A stretch of 64,000 nt of DNA from Paracoccus aminophilus JCM 7686. GTDB lineage: Bacteria > Pseudomonadota > Alphaproteobacteria > Rhodobacterales > Rhodobacteraceae. Of this stretch, positions 51,830 to 59,386 are shown one piece after another. The notes under the pieces were generated by a model. It was not told where the DNA came from. It saw nothing but the letters and a program-made list of their open reading frames with translations, and did no database searches. The DNA is taken from positions 2,979,501 through 3,043,500 of the forward strand of contig NC_022041.1 of NCBI RefSeq assembly GCF_000444995.1, written 5' to 3'. The position numbers were made by a program, and so were the translations under genes. Position 1 is the stretch's first letter, and each line of letters opens with the position of its first letter.

Positions 51830-52711
51830 TTATCGCTCCCAGCGCCGAACCGCGGCGATGAGTGCAGCCGCAACCTCCGCCCGTTCGGCATCGGCGCGGA
51901 TCCGTTCGATGCAGGACGCTTCCGGCGCATCGATAACCATCAACTCGGATCGCGGCCCCATCGCCTCGACCCACATCAGACGCTCAGCTTTGGTTGGCGC
52001 GGTGACGATCAGCCACGCCTTGCCTGAAACATCATCCGCTAACGAGCGGATCATCATATCGCGATAGGCCATTGCCTTGCGGAAGATGCCGGTACGCTGG
52101 TCATACCGTACACCTCCGACCCGAACCTTGATCTCATCGAGATCTATCACCTTGTCGCCAGAACCAGCACGCTCCTGCACCCATGTCGTTTTTCCGGAGG
52201 CCGGAGGGCCACAGACAATGGTGAGCGGTATTGCCGAAGGCCGGACACCCCGCGGTATACTGAAGCCCCAGTCTCGCGGAATGATCAGTCGGCCATCCGG
52301 CCCGATTGACGGCTGCGCCTCTGCCTTGAGCGCTCCCTGCGCCGCAGAACCCTCGCGCGCCGTCTTTGCTGCATGGCAGGGTCGACACAAGGATTGCAGG
52401 TTATCGAGATCATCCGTGCCGCCCTTCGACTTTGGCACGATATGATCGACGCTATGCGCCACAACCGGCCTGCCAGATCGAATGCATAGAACGCAGAGGC
52501 GCTTGTCGCGCTCGAGGATCGCGATACGCAAACGGTCCCAAGCGGCACCATAACCACGCTCATGACGATTGCCCGCCTGGCCATGCCAACCACCTGATGG
52601 CAGCCCTCTCTTCCCAGGCACATCGGAAACCGATCGATGTCTTTTGCACCGCACCGTCCCCACCTCGACAACGGTCCGACAACCAGGCACCGCGCAGGGC
52701 TTGCTGGGCAT
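51830..52711 (-). CDS. HNH endonuclease fused to a P-loop kinase domain
   Basis: 293 residues from ATG 52711. Domain 1 (1-120): an N-terminal Cys pair region (CAVPGC, RCKRH), then the HNH core with Zn pairs CVLC and CRPC, Asp89-His90 (HSVDHIVP), Asn104 and His113. Domain 2 (160-293): P-loop CGPPASGKTT (168-176), DLDEIKVR and a final helix; it resembles zeta-toxin/polynucleotide-kinase ATPases. HNH proteins beside terS assist cos cutting in HK97-like phages. The kinase half could act on DNA ends. Confidence 0.8.
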   Translation of the reverse strand: MPSKPCAVPGCRTVVEVGTVRCKRHRSVSDVPGKRGLPSGGWHGQAGNRHERGYGAAWDRLRIAILERDKRLCVLCIRSGRPVVAHSVDHIVPKSKGGTDDLDNLQSLCRPCHAAKTAREGSAAQGALKAEAQPSIGPDGRLIIPRDWGFSIPRGVRPSAIPLTIVCGPPASGKTTWVQERAGSGDKVIDLDEIKVRVGGVRYDQRTGIFRKAMAYRDMMIRSLADDVSGKAWLIVTAPTKAERLMWVEAMGPRSELMVIDAPEASCIERIRADAERAEVAAALIAAVRRWER

Positions 52712-52833
52712 GACATCACCGAACGATAGGGAAAACGCAGTGCGCCCGGCTCGGGAGGATCCCGCCGGGCGCACTGATAGATGATAGAAAGATTGATAGG
52801 GCCGTGCGTCCTAAGCAGTCAAGAGGGTTTGAC

Positions 52834-53541
52834 TTAGGCTGGCGCAAAATGTCCGCGCATGCGCTCGAGGACCGCAGTCAAAGACACGACAAGCATGTTG
52901 ATATTTCGCGCGGTCCCAGTCCACCCATGCCGCTCCAGCACGTCGCGAAACGACCGTCCATGCAGGCAAATCTCATCAACCAGCACGCGGTCGTGAATGA
53001 TCCGCGCGCCACCCTCACCCCGCGCCGAGGGCCGAACTCGACGCACCGCCATGGCGACACCGGCCCCGATGCGACGGCGCAAAAGATCGATCACCCTGCC
53101 CTCTTCGATGAAGGCATCAATGAACTCGCCACCCGAGCTTGAGCCACCGCGCCCAGCCTCAAGGCTTGAGCAGCGCATCCCGCCCGCATCATGGCGTTCG
53201 ACCAGATCGCGATAGAGCCGCGCAACCTGAACCTGCCCCGGCGAGAAGGGCGGCGCCGCCTTCCTCCGAGCCGCTCGGCGGGCAAGATCGTCAAAGACAT
53301 CTGCCGCGCGCACGGCGTTGAAGCCGCGCCAGCCCATCTCTTCGACCTTCCAGCCGGTGCTGTCCTTGGGATCCGGCACCATGCGCAGCGGCGTCACCAC
53401 CACCTGCGGCCCCCGCGCGGGCGCCACCGGGATCAGCGGACCGCAGCCCTCGACCGGTGTGGCGCGCGACAGAACCGCATCGAGGCGCGCCCGTTCTTCC
53501 GCCGCCCTGCCTTGGGCCATCCGCCGATATTCCTTGGTCAT
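52834..53541 (-). CDS. Possible late-gene regulator with C-terminal HTH
   Basis: 235 residues from ATG 53541. The N-terminal half is Arg/Pro-rich. GQVQVARLYRDLVERHDAGGMRCSSLEAGRGGSSSGGEF is a distinctive segment, and the C-terminus (IIHDRVLVDEICLHGRSFRDVLERHGWTG) reads as a helix-turn-helix. Its place just before the packaging genes matches late regulators (lambda Q position). No family name can be given, so the role is an inference from place. Confidence 0.5.
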   Translation of the reverse strand: MTKEYRRMAQGRAAEERARLDAVLSRATPVEGCGPLIPVAPARGPQVVVTPLRMVPDPKDSTGWKVEEMGWRGFNAVRAADVFDDLARRAARRKAAPPFSPGQVQVARLYRDLVERHDAGGMRCSSLEAGRGGSSSGGEFIDAFIEEGRVIDLLRRRIGAGVAMAVRRVRPSARGEGGARIIHDRVLVDEICLHGRSFRDVLERHGWTGTARNINMLVVSLTAVLERMRGHFAPA

Positions 53542-54110
53542 GCTGCAGCCCCTTCCCCGATTTCGCGGCAACGCTGCAACGCCGCGTTGCGCCGATCCCA
53601 CCAATCACAGTCCACCGGGCCGAGCTCGCCTTCTCTGGCCAAGCGGCCTTGCAGATCGCGATAGCGCCGCAAGGCACCGTCCGCGCCATCGCGGATCTTG
53701 CCGAGCGTCCAGTTGTTCGGCCAGTTCCTGTTCTTGCGCAGGTGATCCAGAAGCTCAGGGGCCCAACCCTCTGTGATGGCAGACTGACCGACGCCATGCG
53801 CGAAGACAGCCTGGATCAGCGGCGACGCCCCTCCATCCGGGGGCTGGATGACCGCAGCCCATTGCAGGATCAGGTTCGCGATCGGGAAGCGGTCACGATC
53901 CTTGCCGCTCGGATTGGCAGCAGCCTGCTCTTCGAGCGCCATCAGCGACGCATCCGACATATAGGCCAGCTTCTGGCACATGCCCTCGATCATCTCATCG
54001 AACTGCGCGACGGTCAGCGTCGAGGTCTTCGTAAGCCCGCGCCGCTTCAATGGCTCGACCAGAAGCCGCAAAACCCGCTTTTCGCCCTGTGCCTGTTCTT
54101 CGCTGTTCAT
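53538..54110 (-). CDS. Phage replication-module protein of unknown function
   Basis: 190 residues, helical: KRRGLTKTSTLTVAQFDEMIEG, then LILQWAAVIQPPDGG and ALRRYRDLQGRLAREGEL. It overlaps the next gene (ATGA) and follows the candidate origin. No family recognised. Confidence 0.6.
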   Translation of the reverse strand: MNSEEQAQGEKRVLRLLVEPLKRRGLTKTSTLTVAQFDEMIEGMCQKLAYMSDASLMALEEQAAANPSGKDRDRFPIANLILQWAAVIQPPDGGASPLIQAVFAHGVGQSAITEGWAPELLDHLRKNRNWPNNWTLGKIRDGADGALRRYRDLQGRLAREGELGPVDCDWWDRRNAALQRCREIGEGAAA

Positions 54111-54140
54111 GGCTATCCCCGTTTCTCAGCACGTCTCGAC

Positions 54141-54333
54141 TTATCCACAGGCGCGCCCTTTCGATTGCGCGCTTAAGTTTCCTTTCCTTATCTTTTCATT
54201 TCTTCTCTTCTCTTCTCTGTCCGGAAGAATTCGGAGGAAATCAGGCCGGAACTCGGCGCAAACCTTCCCATTTCCTCCTGATTTCTTCCGAATTCCTTCC
54301 GCGTTCTTTCCGGTTCCTTCCGAATTTCTTCCG
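54141..54333. other. Candidate prophage replication origin
   Basis: In a 250-bp gap without a gene there is a perfect DnaA box TTATCCACA (54141-54149), then a pyrimidine-rich AT tract (54171-54219), and repeats of a 20-bp element around TTCCTTCCGAATTYCTTCCG: 54282-54301, 54314-54333 and an inverted copy at 54222-54240. This DnaA box, unwinding tract and iteron layout is that of an origin. It sits between the 53538-54110 gene and the initiator-like gene. Confidence 0.65.
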
Positions 54334-54360
54334 GCGGAAGAAATGGAAAGAATGGGATGT

Positions 54361-54990
54361 TCAGCCGCTGGCCCGGATTTCAGCCAGTTCCATTTGCTCC
54401 ATCGCGTCGAGGACGATATTTGGGCGGCGTTGCTTCTTGGGGTGGTTCTCAAGAAGATACTGGTCGAGGCGCAGCACATAGATGTGATCTTCGGCCATGG
54501 CTTTCGTGCCGCCCGCCCGCACGATCTGATCAGGCAGCTGGGCGAGACGCTTCCGCTCCCGCTCAGACTCTAGCTTGTCATTATAGCTGACCGTCGCTTT
54601 GGCCGCGTCCTGCACCCATTTGTGCATTTCGAGATGGTAAAGGCGAACAGTGCCGTCTTCGCAAAGACACCGCCGCCACTCCCAGAGGGGGCCATACTCC
54701 CTTTCGCAGATCCGAATGAACTCATCGACCGGGGTATTAACCAGACCCGCAAGGATGCGGGGATCTTCCGGCAGCGTCCCAACCGGCTGCTGGTTTTGCG
54801 CGGCAAAGATCAGCTCAAGCGCCAGACAGCGCGAATCTCGGTCCGCCAACTGACGAAAATCGCAATTGCCCCAATACTGATGATGGAACTGCATGAAGTA
54901 GTGGCTCTTGAGCTCGATCCCTGCCGGAATTGGGCACTCCGGCAGAGCATCGACGGCAACCGGATGCAGGTTGCGGCGGGGCACGGTCAT
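54361..54990 (-). CDS. Replication initiator-like protein
   Basis: 209 residues. The N-terminal part (HYFMQFHHQYWGNCDFRQLADRDSRCLALEL, then GTLPEDPRILAGLVNTPVDEF) resembles the DUF1376/phage O-like winged-helix module that binds origins. The C-terminal helix region (ERKRLAQLPDQIVRAGGTKAMAED) is basic. It ends next to the candidate origin iterons. Start ATG overlaps the next gene's stop. Confidence 0.6.
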   Translation of the reverse strand: MTVPRRNLHPVAVDALPECPIPAGIELKSHYFMQFHHQYWGNCDFRQLADRDSRCLALELIFAAQNQQPVGTLPEDPRILAGLVNTPVDEFIRICEREYGPLWEWRRCLCEDGTVRLYHLEMHKWVQDAAKATVSYNDKLESERERKRLAQLPDQIVRAGGTKAMAEDHIYVLRLDQYLLENHPKKQRRPNIVLDAMEQMELAEIRASG

Positions 54991-55496
54991 GCGGCACCTC
55001 TCTTCGCGGCTCGAGCATCGACTGCCATCAGCTGCGCTTGCAGGCGCTCGATGTTGCGATCAGCGATCCAGAGCCTCACCGTGCGTCGCGTAACCCCCAG
55101 ATCTCGCGCCAAGGCGCAGATCGACGGCCACTCGCGCGCCCCGATCCGCACCGTCCGGCCGCGTCCGCGTCGGCCCGTCTGCGCATTGCCAGCGCCGATA
55201 CCAAGGGTCTTGAGATGGCCGTGCCGGTTCAGGCAGGTAGAGACCGCTGATTTGACCACACCGGCGGCGGCTGCAACCTCCGCCTGGGTGCGGTAGAACT
55301 GCCCTTGCCACTCATACCGGACGGTATCTTTGGTAAGGAGGCCATCGAGGTTGCCATGGGTGCGTAAGCGCCAGAACACCGCGTTCAGCGATACGCCAGC
55401 CGCTGCCGCGACAGCCTTGGCCCCGTGATAGACCTGCCCCTGCCAATGATAGCAGCCGCGCCCGCGTCCGGGCTGACCGAGAGCGGAATCGCTCAT
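54987..55496 (-). CDS. DNA-binding protein with three helix-turn-helix repeats
   Basis: 169 residues from ATG 55496. Three tandem units: YHGAKAVAAAAGVSLNAVFW, YRTQAEVAAAAGVVKSAVST and WPSICALARDLGVTRRTVRL, each followed by an Arg/His-rich linker. Three HTH units in one small protein suggest binding of a long or repeated site. Between the second and third lies a very basic stretch (QTGRRGRGRTVRI). Function unknown. Confidence 0.65.
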   Translation of the reverse strand: MSDSALGQPGRGRGCYHWQGQVYHGAKAVAAAAGVSLNAVFWRLRTHGNLDGLLTKDTVRYEWQGQFYRTQAEVAAAAGVVKSAVSTCLNRHGHLKTLGIGAGNAQTGRRGRGRTVRIGAREWPSICALARDLGVTRRTVRLWIADRNIERLQAQLMAVDARAAKRGAA

Positions 55497-56032
55497 GCCG
55501 CGGCCCTCCCGATAAATTCCGTCGCGCCGTTGGAAGGACGGGCATCGAACAGATACCAGCTGCAATTGTCCTTGCCGGTCATCGTGCTGTCTGGGATCCA
55601 CTTGACCCGCCCGATCGAGACAATCTTGCGGAGGAGCTGCTTGAACTCAGCCGACTGCCGCGTGTACGCCCAATCGCTGTCAAACAGCAGCCAGGTCGGG
55701 CGCATGGCCGCGAAATGCCGGATCATCGGATGCAGGATCGAGCGGGTCCAGGGCGGGTTGGTGATGATGTAATCGACATCCTCGGCCCAGATGGCCAGAT
55801 CGTCGGAGAGGGCATCACAGCACCGGACATCCTCATGACGCGGCGCGATATCACCCGCCCATTGGCAAGACATGCCAGCGGCCTCGAGCGTATTGACCAG
55901 CGCCATGTCTCCCGCACAGGGTTCGACAAAGCTGTCGCCCCATGTCAGATGCGGCAAAAGCGGCGCAACCGCTGCCGACGGCGTCGCGTACCAATCACGC
56001 TCCCGCCGCGGGAAATTCGATCGCTTACCCAT
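55493..56032 (-). CDS. Adenine-specific DNA methyltransferase-like protein
   Basis: 179 residues. SAM-binding motif I is FVEPCAGDMALV and catalytic motif IV is TNPPW, the amino-MTase signature. The length is short and no target-recognition domain is visible, so it may need a partner or have relaxed specificity. Such phage enzymes protect against restriction. Start overlaps the previous microprotein by eight bases. Confidence 0.75.
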   Translation of the reverse strand: MGKRSNFPRRERDWYATPSAAVAPLLPHLTWGDSFVEPCAGDMALVNTLEAAGMSCQWAGDIAPRHEDVRCCDALSDDLAIWAEDVDYIITNPPWTRSILHPMIRHFAAMRPTWLLFDSDWAYTRQSAEFKQLLRKIVSIGRVKWIPDSTMTGKDNCSWYLFDARPSNGATEFIGRAAA

Positions 56033-56168
56033 GGAGGATCACCATGGACCGCAAGGTCACGGCTGCGCCCAAGGCGTAAAAAGCTGCCCACCCCCAATCT
56101 CGCTGGGTGGCACGAAAGAGCGCGAAGCTGACGCTGACGCCTAAAGCGAAGGGGTAAAAGTCATACAT
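56025..56168 (-). CDS. Small membrane protein
   Basis: 47 residues: MYDFYPFALGVSVSFALFR, then DWGWAAFYALGAAVTLRSMV. Two hydrophobic stretches. The ATG shares a base with the stop of the gene before (TGATG) and the end overlaps the methylase start, so the frame is well supported by coupling. Function unknown. Confidence 0.6.
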   Translation of the reverse strand: MYDFYPFALGVSVSFALFRATQRDWGWAAFYALGAAVTLRSMVILHG

Positions 56169-56404
56169 CACGCGGCAGCCCTCACCTTCCTCGGTATGGG
56201 GGCCGGATAGACCGCCAATACGACGCTGGCCGCCTCGCCGCTCTCGCGCAGATCTGCATCCCGGATCCGCGCGACCAGCACGCGAGAGAAGGAGACGCCT
56301 TTGCCGTGATCGCGGCTGATTTCGGAATAGCTGTCACCGCTCACGGCGCGGCGCAGGATCGCGAGGTCGCGCTCATCGGCTGTGCGAGAAGAAGCAATAT
56401 ACAT
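56168..56404 (-). CDS. Small DNA-binding-like phage protein
   Basis: 78 residues from ATG 56404, preceded by GAGGGACAAA. SSRTADERDLAILRRAVSGD and SYSEISRDHGKGVSFSRVLV read as a helix-turn-helix. Unknown target. Confidence 0.5.
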   Translation of the reverse strand: MYIASSRTADERDLAILRRAVSGDSYSEISRDHGKGVSFSRVLVARIRDADLRESGEAASVVLAVYPAPIPRKVRAAA

Positions 56405-56536
56405 TTTGTCCCTCATGCGCATTCGCGTTTGTTTGAGAAAAGGCGGGGCGGTCTGAGCAGAGACCGCCCCGCAGTTGGTCACCGGAGCCGGACAGGCTAG
56501 GCGGTGACGAAACCGGAGGGCCGCAAAATCTCCGGG

Positions 56537-56692
56537 TTATTCGCGGCTTGCGCCCTTGATCCGTTGGAAAAATCTTTCCGACTGCGATTTGAACCATTCG
56601 GCATCGGCAGCGGAGCGATCCGCCACCCGAAGCGCCCGACGATGCCGGGCCGCGTAATATCGCTGCGCCATGCGCCAGAGCACCCGCATCAT
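56537..56692 (-). CDS. Small basic phage protein
   Basis: 51 residues: MMRVLWRMAQRYYAARHRRA followed by an amphipathic helix DAEWFKSQSERFFQRIKGAS. ATGA overlap with the gene before. Function unknown. The stretch 56405-56536 on this strand holds no gene. Confidence 0.5.
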   Translation of the reverse strand: MMRVLWRMAQRYYAARHRRALRVADRSAADAEWFKSQSERFFQRIKGASRE

Positions 56693-57042
56693 TCCGCCTC
56701 CGGATCGATGATCTGAAACACCGCTTCGGCACCGACCAAGGCGACGACCTTCAGCACATAGCGAAAATGCGGGGCATTCTCCCGGCGGAGCCAGTTGCGC
56801 ACCGTGCGCGAGGTGACCGGGCGACGATCCGAGGTCAGGACCTCAGCTGCACGTTCCGCCAGATCGTTCTCGGACTGCGCCTCTGGGAAGGCGCGCCAGA
56901 GCAAGCTGGCAAACCATGCCCGCTCGGCTTCCTCGCCGCTGCATTTTCGGAAAGACATTTCAGAAAGTCCTGTGCTGTTGTGTCCCCGTGCAGAAGGACG
57001 ATCATCAGAACGAAGAGAGGATGTGGCAGGGCGAAGGCTCAT
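56689..57042 (-). CDS. HTH regulator-like protein after cro
   Basis: 117 residues from ATG 57042, which overlaps the cro-like stop (ATGA) and follows GAGG. FASLLWRAFPEAQSENDLAERAAEVL and SRTVRNWLRRENAPHFRYVL look like an HTH pair. Its place directly after cro is that of CII-type activators, but no family is recognised. ATG 56958 (MSFRKC) is an alternative start. Confidence 0.5.
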   Translation of the reverse strand: MSLRPATSSLRSDDRPSARGHNSTGLSEMSFRKCSGEEAERAWFASLLWRAFPEAQSENDLAERAAEVLTSDRRPVTSRTVRNWLRRENAPHFRYVLKVVALVGAEAVFQIIDPEAE

Positions 57043-57251
57043 GCTGCGTCCTCGGGAGGGAGGTTGCGACGTTCACGCTCTGCCCGGAGCTTTTCAAGAA
57101 TGCGCCATTTAGTATCTGGCCAAACTCGTCCGCCGTTACGCAGACGCGGCACAAGGCGGCCATTTCCTGCAACAATGATGCCGACGCGATGCTCAGAGAG
57201 CCCTGTCGCGGCAATAAAGCTATCTATGGCATCGAGGAATGCATGGTCCAT
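57039..57251 (-). CDS. Cro-like regulator
   Basis: 70 residues from ATG 57251. The HTH lies in FIAATGLSEHRVGIIVAGNGRLV, then a Trp-containing wing and a basic end. First gene of the leftward operon, divergent from the cI-like gene over a shared operator region. No ribosome site precedes the ATG, and the promoter -10 TATATG lies eight bases before it, so the mRNA may be leaderless. Confidence 0.65.
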   Translation of the reverse strand: MDHAFLDAIDSFIAATGLSEHRVGIIVAGNGRLVPRLRNGGRVWPDTKWRILEKLRAERERRNLPPEDAA

Positions 57252-57263
57252 GTGAAACCATAT

Positions 57264-57303
57264 ACACGCACTTGCGTGCAATGCAATACCCGTAAGTGCG
57301 TGC
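57264..57303. promoter_or_regulatory. Operators O1 and O2 between cro-like and cI-like genes
   Basis: O1 (57265-57280, read either strand) is CACGCACTTGCGTGCA and O2 (57288-57303) is ACCCGTAAGTGCGTGC; both match the 16-bp dyad GCACGCA-NN-TGCGTGC, with one mismatch in O1 and a degenerate left half in O2. O1 fills the gap between a TTGCAT -35 and a TATATG -10 (57264-57259) of the leftward promoter, so binding would block cro. Confidence 0.75.
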
Positions 57304-57339
57304 AAGCTTTCCGGCATTCAAAATGCTAGCAATCACCAC

Positions 57340-57672
57340 ATGAAAGACGGTTGGATATCTCGGCTCAAAGCCGCAATCGACGACGACGGGCGAAGCCTGC
57401 GCGCCATCAGCACAGCTGCTGGCCTCGGACCAAACTATCTTGAGCAAACATTCAATCGCGGCTCTTCACCTGTACAGCAGAAGTTAGCAGCTATTCTTGA
57501 TGAACTCGGCCAAGATGCTGCCGTTTTCGTTTACACAGGCGTTCGAGCCAACGCGCAGACAATCGAATATCTCAATCTTCTCGCCGAGGCCCCCGAAGAT
57601 CTGAGGCAGTCGACACTTGATCTTTTGGCAAAACTTGGCCGCGAGAGGAAACTCCCGACCGGAGATGATTGA
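57340..57672 (+). CDS. CI-like phage repressor (short form)
   Basis: 110 residues. The HTH is at the N-terminus (LRAISTAAGLGPNYLEQTFN), then ILDELGQDAAVFVYTG and a short helical tail (LLAEAPEDLRQSTLDLLAKL). There is no LexA-type autoprotease domain, so SOS induction, if any, must work through another protein. The gene lies between two operator pairs, the layout of lambda cI. No ribosome site precedes ATG 57340, so it may be leaderless. Confidence 0.7.
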   Translation: MKDGWISRLKAAIDDDGRSLRAISTAAGLGPNYLEQTFNRGSSPVQQKLAAILDELGQDAAVFVYTGVRANAQTIEYLNLLAEAPEDLRQSTLDLLAKLGRERKLPTGDD

Positions 57673-57963
57673 GGACCAACTCTTGTTGCTGTGAGTCTAA
57701 CTTCATCCACGCACTAAGAGCTTTCAAAGTATCGCCACCCACAAGCTTGCCCTCCACCAAATCACACAGGAACATTAGGCGAACTTTGACAACAGGTAAC
57801 CAATTGACTCGTTTAGCCTAAAATAAACCTGAGGACGAATCTGTGGATAACATTGCAACCAAACGGCGCGCGTGATGCTGGCGCTGCCTGCTGAGATGGT
57901 GGAGCGGGCTTAAGTTAGCGCAGAGGGAATCCGATCGGCCTGAGCCGCAGCAACCAGATCAAA
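57673..57963. other. Intergenic region between repressor and DUF2513 gene
   Basis: About 290 bases. A minus-strand frame (57775-57572) starts MFLCDLVEGKLVGG but overlaps the repressor and has no ribosome site, so I do not call it. A TTGACA at 57791-57796 with no well-spaced -10 is seen. Otherwise nothing supported. Confidence 0.3.
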
Positions 57964-58365
57964 TCAGGTACCGCGAATCCTCGCGGCGGCGTAGGCAATC
58001 ATAGCAGCTACCGCACTATCCTGCAGCGCCTTGTAAACACTGATCAGCCCACCTTTCCCAGCGGACGCCGCAAGCGCAACAGCCTCATCAAGCGCAGATT
58101 TGCTGCGGAGATTGTCCAGAAGATCGTGCCCAGTCATCCAGATGGTCCTGACGGTGTAGATTAAATAATCTTCGCCGTCTGTTCCCGTCACTTCCTCCAA
58201 GGACGCGTCCAAGAAACCGGCCTGACACAGAAGGGCGACATGATAGCCGATCTCTACATCGGTTTTTCCTGCTATGGGAATGTCATCGATTTCAGCACGC
58301 GGCGTTACCTGATTTTCCTCAATCCAGAGCAGAATATCCCTGACAAGCTCCATATCCAGCTTCAT
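57964..58365 (-). CDS. DUF2513-family protein
   Basis: 133 residues from ATG 58365, which follows GGGGGGCAATTTT. MKLDMELVRDILLWIEENQ, then YHVALLCQAGFLDAS and RTIWMTGHDLLDNLRSKS are the DUF2513 pattern seen in many prophages; function unknown. An upstream in-frame ATG (58458) would add 31 residues unlike the family. It lies within the immunity region between the two operator pairs. Confidence 0.75.
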   Translation of the reverse strand: MKLDMELVRDILLWIEENQVTPRAEIDDIPIAGKTDVEIGYHVALLCQAGFLDASLEEVTGTDGEDYLIYTVRTIWMTGHDLLDNLRSKSALDEAVALAASAGKGGLISVYKALQDSAVAAMIAYAAARIRGT

Positions 58366-58580
58366 AAAATTGCCCCCCAGCTTCGCGAGAATCGCAGCGC
58401 ACTTGCTCTCATTCTCAGCAGCCAAAGCCATGACGTCGATTCTTTTCAACTGCATCACTCATCCCTCGTCCGCCCCAACTGGCGGGCTTTTTCATGCGCC
58501 GCGACCCGGCGCGAGCGAGGCAAGCAACGCGGCCCACCCTGACCGCAGGATAGCAGGCACGAATCGGAGCGGCAAGAATT

Positions 58581-58632
58581 TGCACGCAGTTGCGTGCTTT
58601 CAGTTGCGCTGCACGCAAGTGCGTGCGATAGT
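58581..58632 (+). promoter_or_regulatory. Operators O3 and O4 with rightward early promoter
   Basis: O3 TGCACGCAGTTGCGTGC (58581-58597) and O4 TGCACGCAAGTGCGTGC (58610-58626) each contain a perfect GCACGCA-NN-TGCGTGC dyad, the same as O1 and O2. O4 exactly fills the 17-bp spacer between -35 TTGCGC (58604-58609) and -10 GATAGT (58627-58632). This is the counterpart of lambda OL/pL and should be repressed by the cI-like protein. Confidence 0.8.
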
Positions 58633-58662
58633 GCCCCATCCCCAACCGGATGGAGTCCGCAG

Positions 58663-58938
58663 ATGCACATTCCCACCGTCCTGTCTTCCGCCGATGCCGA
58701 GAGCGATCCGGCTTGTTCGGATGGAGACCTGATCATCCGCTTTAGCAATGGCGACTGCGCGGAATACGAAGGCGTTTCGCGGAAAACCTTCACGGCGATT
58801 TTTGAAGCTATGGCGTCAGACCAGGGCACTGGTCTGCAGGTCTGGGCGTTTTTCGTCATCGGGCCTCACCGATGCCTGATCGACATTCGACAAGTCGCGT
58901 CGATCGATTTCCTCGAGGTTTCGGAGGACGCAGCATGA
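58663..58938 (+). CDS. First gene of the rightward early operon, unknown function
   Basis: 91 residues from ATG 58663 (GGAG site). Sequence HIPTVLSSADAESDPACSDG, then FSNGDCAEYEGVSRKTFTAI and VWAFFVIGPHRCLIDIRQV. Three cysteines. Not recognised. The position of lambda N, but it has no basic N-rich motif, so an antitermination role is not supported. Confidence 0.55.
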   Translation: MHIPTVLSSADAESDPACSDGDLIIRFSNGDCAEYEGVSRKTFTAIFEAMASDQGTGLQVWAFFVIGPHRCLIDIRQVASIDFLEVSEDAA

Positions 58939-59183
58939 TCGCCCTCGCCCACCCGGTCAAAGCAGCCGCCCGCAAGGCCCCGCGCCTAGGCGCCATGCTC
59001 TCCGGCGCGTTCCGCGCGGTGGCGCTGGTCGCCGCAACAATTTCCGCCGTCATCCTCACCGTCACGGTCTGGCACGTCGCGGGCCGCGCGATCAGCTGGG
59101 CGGATGTGCAGAGCTTCGTCGCGCCGACCTCGCTGGAAACGCGTGGACGCTCGATCGAGCAGCTGGCCGAGGGGGTGCGCTGA
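58935..59183 (+). CDS. Small membrane protein
   Basis: 82 residues with one long hydrophobic helix (AFRAVALVAATISAVILTVTVW) after a basic start. ATGA overlap with the gene before and TGATG with the one after. Function unknown. Confidence 0.6.
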   Translation: MIALAHPVKAAARKAPRLGAMLSGAFRAVALVAATISAVILTVTVWHVAGRAISWADVQSFVAPTSLETRGRSIEQLAEGVR

Positions 59184-59386
59184 TGTCGAAAACGTCACCC
59201 ACGCAGCTCATGGGGCCCGAGTTTGCCGCACAACTGCCGATGCTGGCAGTTCGGATGCTGATCACCGAGGACCTGCTGCGCCGCGCGCTGCATGAGGTCC
59301 CGGGGCTGCGCGACAGCGATCTAGGCAGCGCCATCATCACCGCAATCACCGCGCCGAACAGCCAGATCGCCGAGGGGGCGCTGTGA
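59183..59386 (+). CDS. Small phage protein, unknown
   Basis: 67 residues, helical: GPEFAAQLPMLAVRMLITED, then VPGLRDSDLGSAIITAITA. Coupled to both neighbours by overlapping codons. No family recognised. Confidence 0.55.
   Translation: MSKTSPTQLMGPEFAAQLPMLAVRMLITEDLLRRALHEVPGLRDSDLGSAIITAITAPNSQIAEGAL

Noticed and set aside
57572..57775. 67-residue minus-strand frame opposite the repressor end
   Set aside because: It overlaps the repressor by 100 bp, has no ribosome site and no family pattern, although its first half looks protein-like.
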